DNA of 62,980 bases from a virus, in IMG/VR virus record IMGVR_UViG_3300025030_000105, positions 1-62,980 of that record, one strand, 5' to 3'. The notes under the pieces were generated by a model. The model ran no database searches. It saw only the letters and a list, made by a program, of their open reading frames with translations, and had not been told where the DNA came from. A program made the position numbers and the translations under genes. Below are positions 21,315-30,200 of this stretch, piece after piece; position 1 is the first letter of the stretch, and each line of letters starts with the position of its first letter.

Positions 21315-24202
21315 TGTTCCTATCCAAGCTCCTCCCGACGGAAGGGTTATATTGCGTAGCGCTGCTGATTCCTCAGCAAGGCAAAAAGCCCAAGTGGAGG
21401 CATTTTTTCCATGCTCGGCTGCAAGAAGCAGAGGCGCGCCTTGACGCTCTTAACGGGGCGGGAAACACTGTCTTTATCGCACAGGCTACGTTCGATGCGG
21501 AGAAGGTTGAGGCCGCGAAGGAGCAGAACAAGACCGTCCCCGCTGGTGGAGCCTATGTAGGACTTCGCACACACGCAAATGCTCACCAGCTGAAGAATTT
21601 TTTCCTCGATATCGACGTGGGCGAGAAGTGGCCGCTGAAGACTCGGAAGGCGGCGGTCGACGAACTGAAGAAGTTTGTCCGGGAAACAGGTCTGCCGTTT
21701 CCGGCAGTTGTCAGCTCTGGCCACGGTTTTTACACTCACTGGATATTGGCGCAGGCAGTGCCGGCCAATCAATGGAAGACCATCGCACAGCTCCTAAAAA
21801 AGGTAGTGGCTACATATTCCCCTGCAATAGGTGGTGATTCCTCCAAGACTAGCGACCCATCGACAGTACTTCGCCCACCAGGAATGACAAATAGGAAGTA
21901 TCCTGGCGAAGAAAAACCGGTAGTCCTCCTGAAGGACGTAGAACCGATCGAGTTCATCGACTTTGTAAACCTGCTCGGAGAAGCCGCGAAGAAAAAGAAA
22001 ATAAATCGGGAGATGATCCTGCCGCCCAAGACGGCGGACATCAACGCTGACTTCTATGCCGGTCTCAGTCCGACAGGGCCTCCGAGCAACGCCGACCGCG
22101 TAGCCGATAAGTGTCCGCAAGTGCGAGCCGTGCGTGATGCACAGGGCAACGTCTCCGAGCCAATATGGTACAACACTATTGGACTTGTCGTCCACTGCGA
22201 AGATGGCGAAGCCGTCGCCCAAGAGTGGTCATCGGGACACCCAGAGTACTCGCCGGAGGAAACAGATAGGAAGATCGCCCAATGGCTCGGAACCGGCATC
22301 GGCCCAACAACCTGCGCCAAGTTCGGAGAACTGAACCCGACAGGCTGCATCGGCTGCCCAAGTAATGGGAAGATAAAGAGTCCAATCGTCCTCGGTAAGC
22401 CGGAACCAAAATCGCTGGAAGTGATTGAGGAACAGTGTCCTCCTCCGGACGGTTTCAGGAGAAGCCAGGATGGTCTGTACGTGGACGCTGAAGGCGTATG
22501 GGTACGTTTCTATGACTGCGACTTGTATGTCGACAGGCTGGCGTATGACCAATCCCTCGGTTACGAAGTAATGACGATCAAGCACTCGCTCCCGCACGAG
22601 GGCAATTTGGAATGCACAATCAGGTCGTCGATGGTAAACGACCCAAAGGCATTGATTACCCTCCTCGGCGACAATCACATCAAGATCGTCGGAAACCGAG
22701 ATAAGAAACTTATGGTGAATTATATGGAAGGATACCAGTCAAAACTTCAAAGGATGCGACGAATGTCACACTATCTGTGCCAGATGGGATGGGCGACGGC
22801 CAGAGATGGCAAGGAGATGTTCGTCCTCGGGAAAAAAATTCTTCACGCAGATGGAACTTCGGAAGAGGCGAGCCTTGCCCACAATGTGCCGACAGCTGCC
22901 GGTGGGTACCGGACAGCAGGAGAGTTGAGTGAGTGGGTGAAAGCAACACGAGTACTGAACGAGCCTGGGATGGAGCCGTTCGCCTTTGCACTCCTCGCTG
23001 GAGGCTTCGGCGCTCCACTTATGAAGTTCACCGGGTTCGACGGCGCGGCGATCTCAATGGTCGGCCAGTCAGGCGCCGGGAAAACGCTTCTCCTTATGAT
23101 GATCCAGTCGGTCTGGGGCGCTCACCAAGACCTGATGATGACGAAGAACGACACCGATCTGTCGATGATCGCCCGCCTCGGTGTATATAACACCTTGCCA
23201 CTTACTATCGACGAAGTGACCAACATGGAGGCGATGAAGGTCTCGAATTTGTTATACCAGATAACTCAAGGAAGGGAGCGCACCAGGCTTGGCCGAGACT
23301 CGAAGGAATTAAGTAATCTGAATAGGTGGAATACCCTCGCAGTGACGAGCTCCAACGAGTCACTTGTCGACAAACTGTCGTCAACGAAGGTCGACGCCTC
23401 GGCGGAGATAAACCGGGTCTTCGAGTACTACGTCAACAAGCATGACCTATTTGTAGAGCCCCTGACGACCGACCTGTATTGGACGATAACCGAGAACTTC
23501 GGGCACGCTGGGGAAAAGTACGCTGAGTGGCTGGTGAAGAACGTCAAAGGACTGAGAGCAGACCTCGACAAAATCAAGACCAGGATCGAGGCGAAGGCTG
23601 CAACCCAAGGCGGTGAGCGGTTCTGGTCGGCGATTGCAAGTGTCGCCATCTACGGCGGACTGATAGCCAAAAAACTCGGGCTGATCGACTTCGAGATCGC
23701 CCCTGTAATGAAATGGGCGGAAGAGACCATCCGAGAGATGAGGACCGACAAGCAGGAGTTGTCCGGTGACTCCGTCACTATCCTCGCTCAGTTCCTCGAC
23801 GACCATGCCGGCAACAGGCTGATCGTGAAAGGCAGCGCCTTGTCGAAACAGGGCTGCCAGGTGATCGAGGCCCCACGAGGCGCACTCTACGTGCGGTACG
23901 AGATCGATACTCAGAGGATGTATATTTCTCGACCAACGTTGAAGACCTGGCTGTCTAAGAGGTTCGGGTCATATACGAAATTGAAGAGGGACCTCGTAGA
24001 GATGAAAGCTTTAGTTGAAGCGAACAAGATGAAGAATTTGGGCGCCGGGACATGGTTCTCTTCGGCGTCTCAGGCTACATGGGAGATAAATGTTTCCTGT
24101 CGTCGGCTTGGGTTTACTGCGCAGCGACTGATTGAGACGGCTGAAGAGCTTGCAAAGCTCCCGGCTTTGCCGGGGAGTGGGAAAATTGGAGGGAAGGAAT
24201 GA
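21314..24202 (+). CDS. AEP-type primase fused to DUF927-like helicase
   Basis: A 962-residue replication protein. The N-terminal primase resembles archaeo-eukaryotic or RepB-type primases: FFLDIDVG (Asp98, Asp100), VVSSGHGFYTHW and DPSTVLRPPGMTNRK. A possible zinc site, CAKFGELNPTGCIGC, lies near residue 340. The C-terminal half is an AAA+ or DUF927-like helicase with Walker A GQSGAGKTLLL (about 585) and Walker B LPLTIDEVTNM (about 635). The enzyme would unwind DNA and lay primers for the polymerase at 8419. The gene is preceded by AAGGAGGTGCGATA. Confidence 0.9.
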   Translation: MFLSKLLPTEGLYCVALLIPQQGKKPKWRHFFHARLQEAEARLDALNGAGNTVFIAQATFDAEKVEAAKEQNKTVPAGGAYVGLRTHANAHQLKNFFLDIDVGEKWPLKTRKAAVDELKKFVRETGLPFPAVVSSGHGFYTHWILAQAVPANQWKTIAQLLKKVVATYSPAIGGDSSKTSDPSTVLRPPGMTNRKYPGEEKPVVLLKDVEPIEFIDFVNLLGEAAKKKKINREMILPPKTADINADFYAGLSPTGPPSNADRVADKCPQVRAVRDAQGNVSEPIWYNTIGLVVHCEDGEAVAQEWSSGHPEYSPEETDRKIAQWLGTGIGPTTCAKFGELNPTGCIGCPSNGKIKSPIVLGKPEPKSLEVIEEQCPPPDGFRRSQDGLYVDAEGVWVRFYDCDLYVDRLAYDQSLGYEVMTIKHSLPHEGNLECTIRSSMVNDPKALITLLGDNHIKIVGNRDKKLMVNYMEGYQSKLQRMRRMSHYLCQMGWATARDGKEMFVLGKKILHADGTSEEASLAHNVPTAAGGYRTAGELSEWVKATRVLNEPGMEPFAFALLAGGFGAPLMKFTGFDGAAISMVGQSGAGKTLLLMMIQSVWGAHQDLMMTKNDTDLSMIARLGVYNTLPLTIDEVTNMEAMKVSNLLYQITQGRERTRLGRDSKELSNLNRWNTLAVTSSNESLVDKLSSTKVDASAEINRVFEYYVNKHDLFVEPLTTDLYWTITENFGHAGEKYAEWLVKNVKGLRADLDKIKTRIEAKAATQGGERFWSAIASVAIYGGLIAKKLGLIDFEIAPVMKWAEETIREMRTDKQELSGDSVTILAQFLDDHAGNRLIVKGSALSKQGCQVIEAPRGALYVRYEIDTQRMYISRPTLKTWLSKRFGSYTKLKRDLVEMKALVEANKMKNLGAGTWFSSASQATWEINVSCRRLGFTAQRLIETAEELAKLPALPGSGKIGGKE

Positions 24203-24405
24203 AAGGCGAAGCCTGCATCCGCAGGAAAGTCGTCATAGACGACGAGAACTTTTACTTTGTTATCGGCCCGAACTTCGTCCATGCCACAACGCCGCACGAG
24301 AACAGGCCGGAGAACGAGAAGTTAAGAAGAATAGTTGATGCTATCTGTCACGAAGTGACAGAGGCGCAGGGAGGAGGGGAGGAGGATGAACACATACAGG
24401 CTTGA
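24199..24405 (+). CDS. small protein of unknown function
   Basis: A 68-residue protein coupled to the primase-helicase by ATGA. It has a short beta-rich start (CIRRKVVIDDENFYFVIGP) and an acidic tail. No family is recognised. Confidence 0.6.
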   Translation: MKGEACIRRKVVIDDENFYFVIGPNFVHATTPHENRPENEKLRRIVDAICHEVTEAQGGGEEDEHIQA

Positions 24406-24604
24406 AGCAACTTACAAAGAAAGATACCAAGGATTCAGATGTACGTTCTTCGATGACGGACTGTCGATGGCAAAGTCAATAGCTAGGGCACTTGTTGCCT
24501 CCGGAGACTTCGACGGCGTGATCATTACGAGGAACGAAGATAAGGAAGTGAGCTTTCTGGAGGATGAGGATGATATACATCCAACGCGCGAAGAAGCAGT
24601 ATGA
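24386..24604 (+). CDS. small protein of unknown function
   Basis: A 72-residue protein that overlaps the previous gene by 20 bp, with GGAGGGGAGGAGG upstream of its ATG. The pattern ATYKERYQGFRCTFFDDG resembles the small phage and plasmid proteins at 4971, but only weakly. Confidence 0.6.
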   Translation: MNTYRLEATYKERYQGFRCTFFDDGLSMAKSIARALVASGDFDGVIITRNEDKEVSFLEDEDDIHPTREEAV

Positions 24605-24764
24605 CGCAGGAGAGTTCTACTCCTGGCGAGTCAGTCCGAAGGCAGAGACCATAGGTACCGCAGAGACTTTCTGCGAAGCCGCAAGGCTTATCGCCGAACA
24701 ACCTAAAGGATGGATCTACTACACATCGAACCGCCCTTGCCGGAATTGGAGGGAGAGGGAATGA
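24570..24764 (+). CDS. small protein of unknown function
   Basis: A 64-residue protein. The ATG at 24570 is preferred over 24564 because the GGAGG lies six bases away from it. The gene overlaps the previous one by 35 bp. The segment EFYSWRVSPKAETIGTAETF is not assigned to a family. Confidence 0.6.
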   Translation: MIYIQRAKKQYDAGEFYSWRVSPKAETIGTAETFCEAARLIAEQPKGWIYYTSNRPCRNWRERE

Positions 24765-25030
24765 TACACACTTTGAAAACTGATTCGGAAGTATTTCAGG
24801 CAGTGTTACTGCAGGCGAAGACCTTCGAGATTCGTAAGCACGACCGAGACTTTCGAGTCGGCGATGTTTTGGTTCTTCAGGAGACCAAGCACACTGGAGA
24901 GGAAATGCACAACGGCGCACCACTGGAGTACACCAGGAGATCCTATGAGGCCATAGTTACTCACATTCTAGTAGGCCCGGTCTACGGGCTGGCTGAGGGA
25001 TGGTGCATTCTCTCAATAAAGGAGGCGTAA
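24761..25030 (+). CDS. DUF3850 (ASCH-like) protein
   Basis: An 89-residue protein with the DUF3850 pattern: HTLKTDSEVFQAVLLQAKTF, EIRKHDRDFRVGDVLVLQE, and a final GLAEGWCILSIK. These small ASCH-superfamily domains are found in phages and are thought to bind RNA or modified nucleotides; no specific role is shown. ATGA and TAATG junctions join it to the neighbours. Confidence 0.88.
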   Translation: MIHTLKTDSEVFQAVLLQAKTFEIRKHDRDFRVGDVLVLQETKHTGEEMHNGAPLEYTRRSYEAIVTHILVGPVYGLAEGWCILSIKEA

Positions 25031-25248
25031 TGAAACTCGAAGACACGAAGATCAAAGTAGGAGGAGTCCTCCGCTGTTGCGTCGCGGACGTAGCCTGCGA
25101 GTATGAGGGTAAGGAAGTCGAGATTGGAGCGACGAGCGAGTGCCCGCATTGTCACGAGAAGTTCACGCTGGTCATGGACCAGTACCCCGTGTGGAAACCT
25201 GATTGGATGTTGGAGAAGAGGAATGAAAATAATAAAACCAAGTGTTGA
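25030..25248 (+). CDS. small zinc-ribbon protein
   Basis: A 72-residue protein (start 25030 by TAATG overlap behind AAAGGAGGCG) with RCCVADVAC and CPHCHEKF Cys groups that form a probable zinc ribbon. It overlaps the thyX start by 26 bp. Confidence 0.65.
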   Translation: MKLEDTKIKVGGVLRCCVADVACEYEGKEVEIGATSECPHCHEKFTLVMDQYPVWKPDWMLEKRNENNKTKC

Positions 25249-26125
25249 GTTTTTCGGAGCGGTGCCTACTGAGTACGAGAGCGCCTTGCGCTTCATCGAG
25301 ATGGCTGGCAGGACTTGTTACCGGTCGGAAGACCGGATCACGCCGACGAGCGCCGAGTCGTTTGTAAAACGACTTATTAAGGCCGGGCATCTTGCGATGG
25401 TCGAGCATTCGAATTTCGTTGTTCGGTCGCCGAGCTTCGACTCGAAGCTCGGCAACATAGGGAAGTTCCTTAACTACTTCGAAGATGACCGGTATCGATA
25501 CATAGGAGGCAACCTCACTGCGTGGGCGCAGGCTGGGTTGATCAAAGGCACAGCGAACGAAGCACGGATAGATGGGTTCGCCTTAATGGTATTCCTCCGG
25601 CAATATGGCCTGCTATTCGGCCTATGTACAGACGAGTTCGCTGGAGCCTTCGATTCAGTCGCTGACCTTCCTTCGGCTTGCCGATGGCAAGTCTGCCCCC
25701 ACGACGAAATTCCGAAAGAACTGCATCGCTACTCTGCCAAGTTTATCTGCGACAGAGGAGTTTCACACGAGCTGGTCCGGCATCGTCCTTGCTCTTTCGC
25801 GCAGGAGAGTACAAGGTACGTGAACTACGCCGGCAAAGAGATGGAGTTTATTGAGCCTACTGGATTCGAGGAGTGGGACCCGGAGTGCCAAAGGATCTTT
25901 GAATACTCTTTGGAGAAGGACGCTGCTCTGTACGAAGAACTGATAGTCCGAGGACTTAAACCCCAGCAAGCCCGAGCCGTCCTGCCGAACGCCTTGAAGA
26001 CTGAGATCGTCGTTACAGCGGACGCTGCAGAGTGGGCGCACATTAGGAAGCTTCGAACTTCGCCTGCTGCGCACCCTGATATTCAGAGGGTTATGAATAT
26101 GATGCCTTGGGAGGATTTCCTGTGA
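25223..26125 (+). CDS. thyX: FAD-dependent thymidylate synthase ThyX
   Basis: A 300-residue flavin-dependent thymidylate synthase that makes dTMP from dUMP using methylenetetrahydrofolate and NADPH. The ThyX signature RHRx7S is present as RHRPCSFAQESTRY (Arg186 on), with AMVEHSNFVV upstream and KTEIVVTADAAEWAHIRKLR near the C-terminus. The start at 25223 follows GAAGAGGA. It supplies thymidylate for phage DNA synthesis together with the nucleotide hydrolase at 26612. Confidence 0.95.
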   Translation: MKIIKPSVEFFGAVPTEYESALRFIEMAGRTCYRSEDRITPTSAESFVKRLIKAGHLAMVEHSNFVVRSPSFDSKLGNIGKFLNYFEDDRYRYIGGNLTAWAQAGLIKGTANEARIDGFALMVFLRQYGLLFGLCTDEFAGAFDSVADLPSACRWQVCPHDEIPKELHRYSAKFICDRGVSHELVRHRPCSFAQESTRYVNYAGKEMEFIEPTGFEEWDPECQRIFEYSLEKDAALYEELIVRGLKPQQARAVLPNALKTEIVVTADAAEWAHIRKLRTSPAAHPDIQRVMNMMPWEDFL

Positions 26126-26445
26126 AACCAGACTGCCAGAACGAGAAGTGTAGGGCCCATGATGTCGAGTACGAGGGAGCATGTGATGCGCACCTGCATC
26201 GCAGATGCGACGACTACGTCGCAGAGCGACCGCGCAGAGACCGGCTTGCGGCGTGCGAAGCAGCAACAAGATACCTTGACGCAGTGAACAATGCAGGCGC
26301 CAACGCCGACAAGTTGAGAAGCATAAAGCAAGCCCTTGCCGACCACCACGCGCAGATTGCAGGGGACGATATAGGCACTGACGCTGAGACTCGGGAGATC
26401 GTGGCGAACCGAACCTTGAGAAGGTTCTTGGAGGAGAACTTATGA
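26122..26445 (+). CDS. protein of unknown function, Cys/His-rich start
   Basis: A 107-residue protein starting at GTG 26122 (GTGA overlap) behind GGGAGG. The N-terminal third is Cys- and His-rich (CQNEKC, then C and H residues) and may bind a metal; the rest is helical. It is coupled to its neighbours and the function is unknown. Confidence 0.6.
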   Translation: MKPDCQNEKCRAHDVEYEGACDAHLHRRCDDYVAERPRRDRLAACEAATRYLDAVNNAGANADKLRSIKQALADHHAQIAGDDIGTDAETREIVANRTLRRFLEENL

Positions 26446-26615
26446 AATACGTAATAATTTACGGAGGAATCTTCGACGGAGTCCAAGGGGTAGTTGGCCC
26501 GTTCGATACTGAGGACGAAGCGGAAGAATATATGGAGTCCCACAATCTCGGTCACTTCGAGAAGTCGGTTTTTGAACTGGAGGATCTTGGATACTTCGAG
26601 GAGGAGAAGGAATGA
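26442..26615 (+). CDS. small acidic protein
   Basis: A 57-residue acidic protein with ATGA overlaps on both sides. The segment YGGIFDGVQGVVGPFDTEDE resembles small phage proteins that end in an EEYMES-like helix. No function is assigned. Confidence 0.6.
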   Translation: MKYVIIYGGIFDGVQGVVGPFDTEDEAEEYMESHNLGHFEKSVFELEDLGYFEEEKE

Positions 26616-27025
26616 AATGTACTAAGTGCGGAGCAACAGAAGGACTTTCGCCGTATGGGTCGGAGTACTGGCAGTGTGACATCTGTGGCGCGCTGACACA
26701 GTCAGAAACTGATCCGAACGGAGTAGCCCCGCACGAGCCGGGAGCGAAGCTCGACGCCGGCAAGGTCAAAGCCGGCGTCCTCGGTGACTTCTCTCTGGCC
26801 CTTACGGAGGTCGCCAAGGTCGGGACCTTCGGAGCCGAGAAGTATTCGCGCAGAGGGTGGGAGGTAGTCGAAAACGCCGAAGAGCGGTACTTCGACGCTG
26901 AGTGGCGGCACCTGCTCAAGAGCAGGCATGAGGACATTGACCAGGACTCTGGGTTGCTCCACTCGGCGCATCAGTGTTGGAACACTCTGGCTCGACTGGA
27001 ACTGAGACTTAGGAGGGAGAAATGA
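26612..27025 (+). CDS. dATP/dGTP diphosphohydrolase (DUF5664, MazZ-like) with zinc ribbon
   Basis: A 137-residue protein. The N-terminal 30 residues are a zinc ribbon (CTKCGA and CDICGA). The rest has the MazG-like pattern of the dATP/dGTP diphosphohydrolase family: GAKLDAGKVKAGVLGDFSLA, KVGTFGAEKYSRRGW, RHLLKSRHEDIDQDSGLLH and HQCWNTLARLEL. Such enzymes remove pyrophosphate from purine dNTPs and occur in many phages, including those with 2-aminoadenine DNA. No PurZ is encoded here, so ordinary pool control is more likely. Confidence 0.85.
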   Translation: MKCTKCGATEGLSPYGSEYWQCDICGALTQSETDPNGVAPHEPGAKLDAGKVKAGVLGDFSLALTEVAKVGTFGAEKYSRRGWEVVENAEERYFDAEWRHLLKSRHEDIDQDSGLLHSAHQCWNTLARLELRLRREK

Positions 27026-27192
27026 TCTATTGCTGTTGCGCCGAAGCGCATGAATTATGTGACGACACCTGTTGCCGATGGCGAGGGACTACCGGGCCAG
27101 ACCATGTAGCAAGGGTGCCTCAGTGGAAGAAGACTGGGGCGAAGCCTACCCTGCTAGGCAGGGTAGAACCAAACAAGGAGGAGGGCAGATGA
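27022..27192 (+). CDS. small cysteine-rich protein
   Basis: A 56-residue ORF with ATGA overlaps on both sides. The N-terminus MIYCCCAEAHELCDDTCCRW carries six cysteines and could bind a metal; the C-terminus is basic. No family is recognised. Confidence 0.55.
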   Translation: MIYCCCAEAHELCDDTCCRWRGTTGPDHVARVPQWKKTGAKPTLLGRVEPNKEEGR

Positions 27193-27278
27193 GGGACATG
27201 ATAATCCTGGCAGTGGCGGCAATAGCTTGCTTCGCGGTACCTCTCGTCATGTGGGGGGTTGTATTTTACTCCCCCTGA
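27189..27278 (+). CDS. 29-residue membrane peptide
   Basis: A short ORF behind AAGGAGGAGGGCAG with an ATGA overlap. It is one hydrophobic span (MIILAVAAIACFAVPLVMWGVVF). It is the last plus-strand gene and overlaps the 3' end of the convergent minus-strand gene by 13 bp. The role is unknown. Confidence 0.6.
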   Translation: MRDMIILAVAAIACFAVPLVMWGVVFYSP

Positions 27279-30200
27279 TAAACCGGCACACCAAATTGCG
27301 AAGCCACCTGTCTTTGTCTTAGACCAGTAGTTCCAACCTCGCCGAGAACCAGCCGCCTGACGGCTGGCCGTAAGTCGCTCCCGTTGATCGCAAATAACGG
27401 GAGCTTTGCATTGAAGACGGCTATCGCCGACATCGGCCCCTCAGTATCTTCGCTCTCAACGATCGCCTTGGCAGCATTGCGGATGAGTCGGCCTCTCCGT
27501 TCGGAGAGCTGAGTCCCCAGCTTATTTAAGCTGCGCTCGGCGCCCTGCGCTTTCGCTACCTCGTCAGGCTGGAAGCCGAGGCCGATCATCAAGATCTCAT
27601 CCGGGCCTATGGCCTCGTCGGAAAGGATCTTTTTCCCAGCCCCGGTCTTCAGACCGTCGGATGCAACGCGGATAGCCTTCAGCCCGTCCTTCAGCGGCTT
27701 GGGCAGGGCCTCTTCGAGTCCTCGCATGAAGTTCCCTTTGTTCACCATCTGGTCGTAGCCTTTGACCCACGACTGCGCAACGGAGAAGCTCGGGCCAATG
27801 AGGTTGCCGGCGTACCACGCAGCAAGCTGCGCTCCGTGCATGTTCTCAGGAGGTTCAGAGGAAACGCCGTACAGGTCGCCCATGCCGATACGCTTCGAGG
27901 CGTTTACGCCGACTGCGGTAGGAAGTCCATAGGAAATGATTCCTCCGAAGAGATCCCCCGCCTGCTCGTTGACCCACTTATCGAACTCCATCTCCGCGTC
28001 GTAAGGTTCGTCGTCATCGCCGCCAAAGAGGTTGGCAAGGCCGAAGACAATGCCTCCGATGATCGTACCATGTACGCCGGCCAGGGCGGCAGACATCGTG
28101 GTTACTCCGAGGAACTCCTTGAAGGCTTCCTTCTTTGTCTTCGCGTCTTCCCCTTTCAGAGATTGCATCAGCAAGATACCCATCCTGAGAGCAGTCTTTA
28201 TTCTGTACGTCTGGAACGTTGTCAGAGTCCTGACGGTATCGCCTTGCATGAACCAGCCCTTGTCGGACTTGGCGTAGTTGTAGAGCGTTCCGCCGACGAT
28301 CTCCGAGGAGTCCTCCAAAGCGGAGAAGAAATCCTTCTTCGCGTCCGTCGCCAGTTTGTAACTGGCAAGCACTGTCGCTTTACGACTCCCTAATTCTCCG
28401 TGCTGCATGGGCAGCATCGCGTAGCGCAGGATCTTACCTACGGCGGTAGTCTGTTTCCCTTGAGCGATATCGCTCGCCTCGTGGACGGCGGAGATATCAA
28501 GGTCGCCCTTGGCGAGAGACTCCCGGAGGGCAAGGAGTTCTCGCTTGTAGTCACCGGCTTTGCCTGTGCCTAGCCCCTTAATCTTCTGCAGCTTCTCAGC
28601 TGGCGAGAAGAAGTCCTCTCCGAGTTGCCGGTCGCCGACCCTGTTCTTTTCAGTAACCTTCAGGTGCAGGTCTGCGTATACTCGGTTTACATCAGCGTCG
28701 CCGTACATGGCCTCTTTACTATACTTCTTGTTGAAGGCTTTCCGAAGGCCCTCTGAGAGGGCGGCGGTCGCCTTCGGCAACGACGCGAACTTCCTTGCGA
28801 GTGCAGGGAGGGTGAGCACCGGCAACTGGGTCAACTGGACCAGGAAAGTCGATGGGGAGGTCATGTAGTAGGCCGTGCTGAACTTGCCGAGAGTCGAGGC
28901 AATCGGACTGACTCGCTCATTCTTCACGGCTTGGAACCACCTGCGTGCGTCGTTGACGAGGTGGGTTCTCATGTCCATGTTAATGGGGCCTTCTCTATCG
29001 GCGATTTTGTCTTTGTTCTCCTGTTCAAACCCTTGAATGTCTTCCTCAATCTTCCTGCCGTACTCCATCCACGCGATAGAGCCAGCGTGCCTCAGGACGT
29101 AGTCCATAGAGCTGCGGAGCATGTCGGTGCTGGCTCCGAGAACGTTCTTCCTATGAATGGAGTTTTTCAATGCGGAGGTCTCCGGCATCCACCGGAGGAT
29201 GACCTGGTTCAGGTCGGAGAAAGCGTCGGCTGCTCGGGCTTGCGCTTCGTTCACCGCGCCCGCATCTTCCAGATCAACGCCGGTCAGGTACTTTGCCTCA
29301 AGGGCCTTGCCGAGCTGCTCTCGCAGAGCCTGCGGGATAACGGCTTCGCCCTTCTGTGTCTCTCTCTTCACGTCCTCGACGAAGGTGTCGGGGTCCACTC
29401 CCTGGGCTTCCATCTGCTTTCTGAAGACGCGGCGTTCTCCAGGGGAGGTAAAGAACTCAGTCTGCTCCCGACCATCTTGTGTCGTGAACTTCAGGATATA
29501 CTCGCCATACCGCGACAGCGGTACATAGATGCCTCTCAGCTTGCCGAACGTAGCGTTGAACCGGGTCAGCAGTTGTTCGCGGAGCGTTGGGTTGCCTTCG
29601 GACGAAGCCTCAATTACTGCGAGGAGATTATTTCTCTCCCGCTCCCGGATGGACGCCAGATAGTCGACAATCTTTTTCGCCTGCTCCTGCTCAACCGGTT
29701 TTAACCGGTCCCACGCTGCGCGGGTCTCCGCGTATGCTTCGGCGAAGGTCTTGCCGGTCGACTTCTTCATTCCTTCATCTTTCCAAGCCTTCTCGGTATT
29801 GCTCCGCTGGAGCCCTGCCGGCCCCGACTTATCAAACCAGTCTTGCTCAGTCTCGTCGAGCCAGGGGGTCATCTGATTGAAGGTCCCAGTGAGGAGGAGA
29901 TTGTTGAACGCTTCCAGCCCAGAGTTTTTCTTCGCGACAGCTTCCGCATCTTGGTAGATGGCGTAGAAATCATCTGGAAGCTGCGCTTTGATGGCCTCCA
30001 TTTTCTTGTTGTGGGTGTCGATGTCTTTCAGCCAGTGGATCTTCTTGCCGAGAGTTTGGGCGAGGTGTGACCTAGGAGTTACTGCCAGCCACTGCTTGGC
30101 GTACTTGACGTAGATATCACGGAGCCTACTCTTCGGATCCTGCACTGCGTCGAGGATTTGGTCGATCTTCGCCTGCCCTTCTTTCATTTTGTTGGAGACT

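Noticed and set aside
26612-27025. Full 2-aminoadenine (Z-DNA) biosynthesis system
   Set aside because: A MazZ-like gene exists, but no PurZ (adenylosuccinate synthetase-like) or DatZ gene is in the window.
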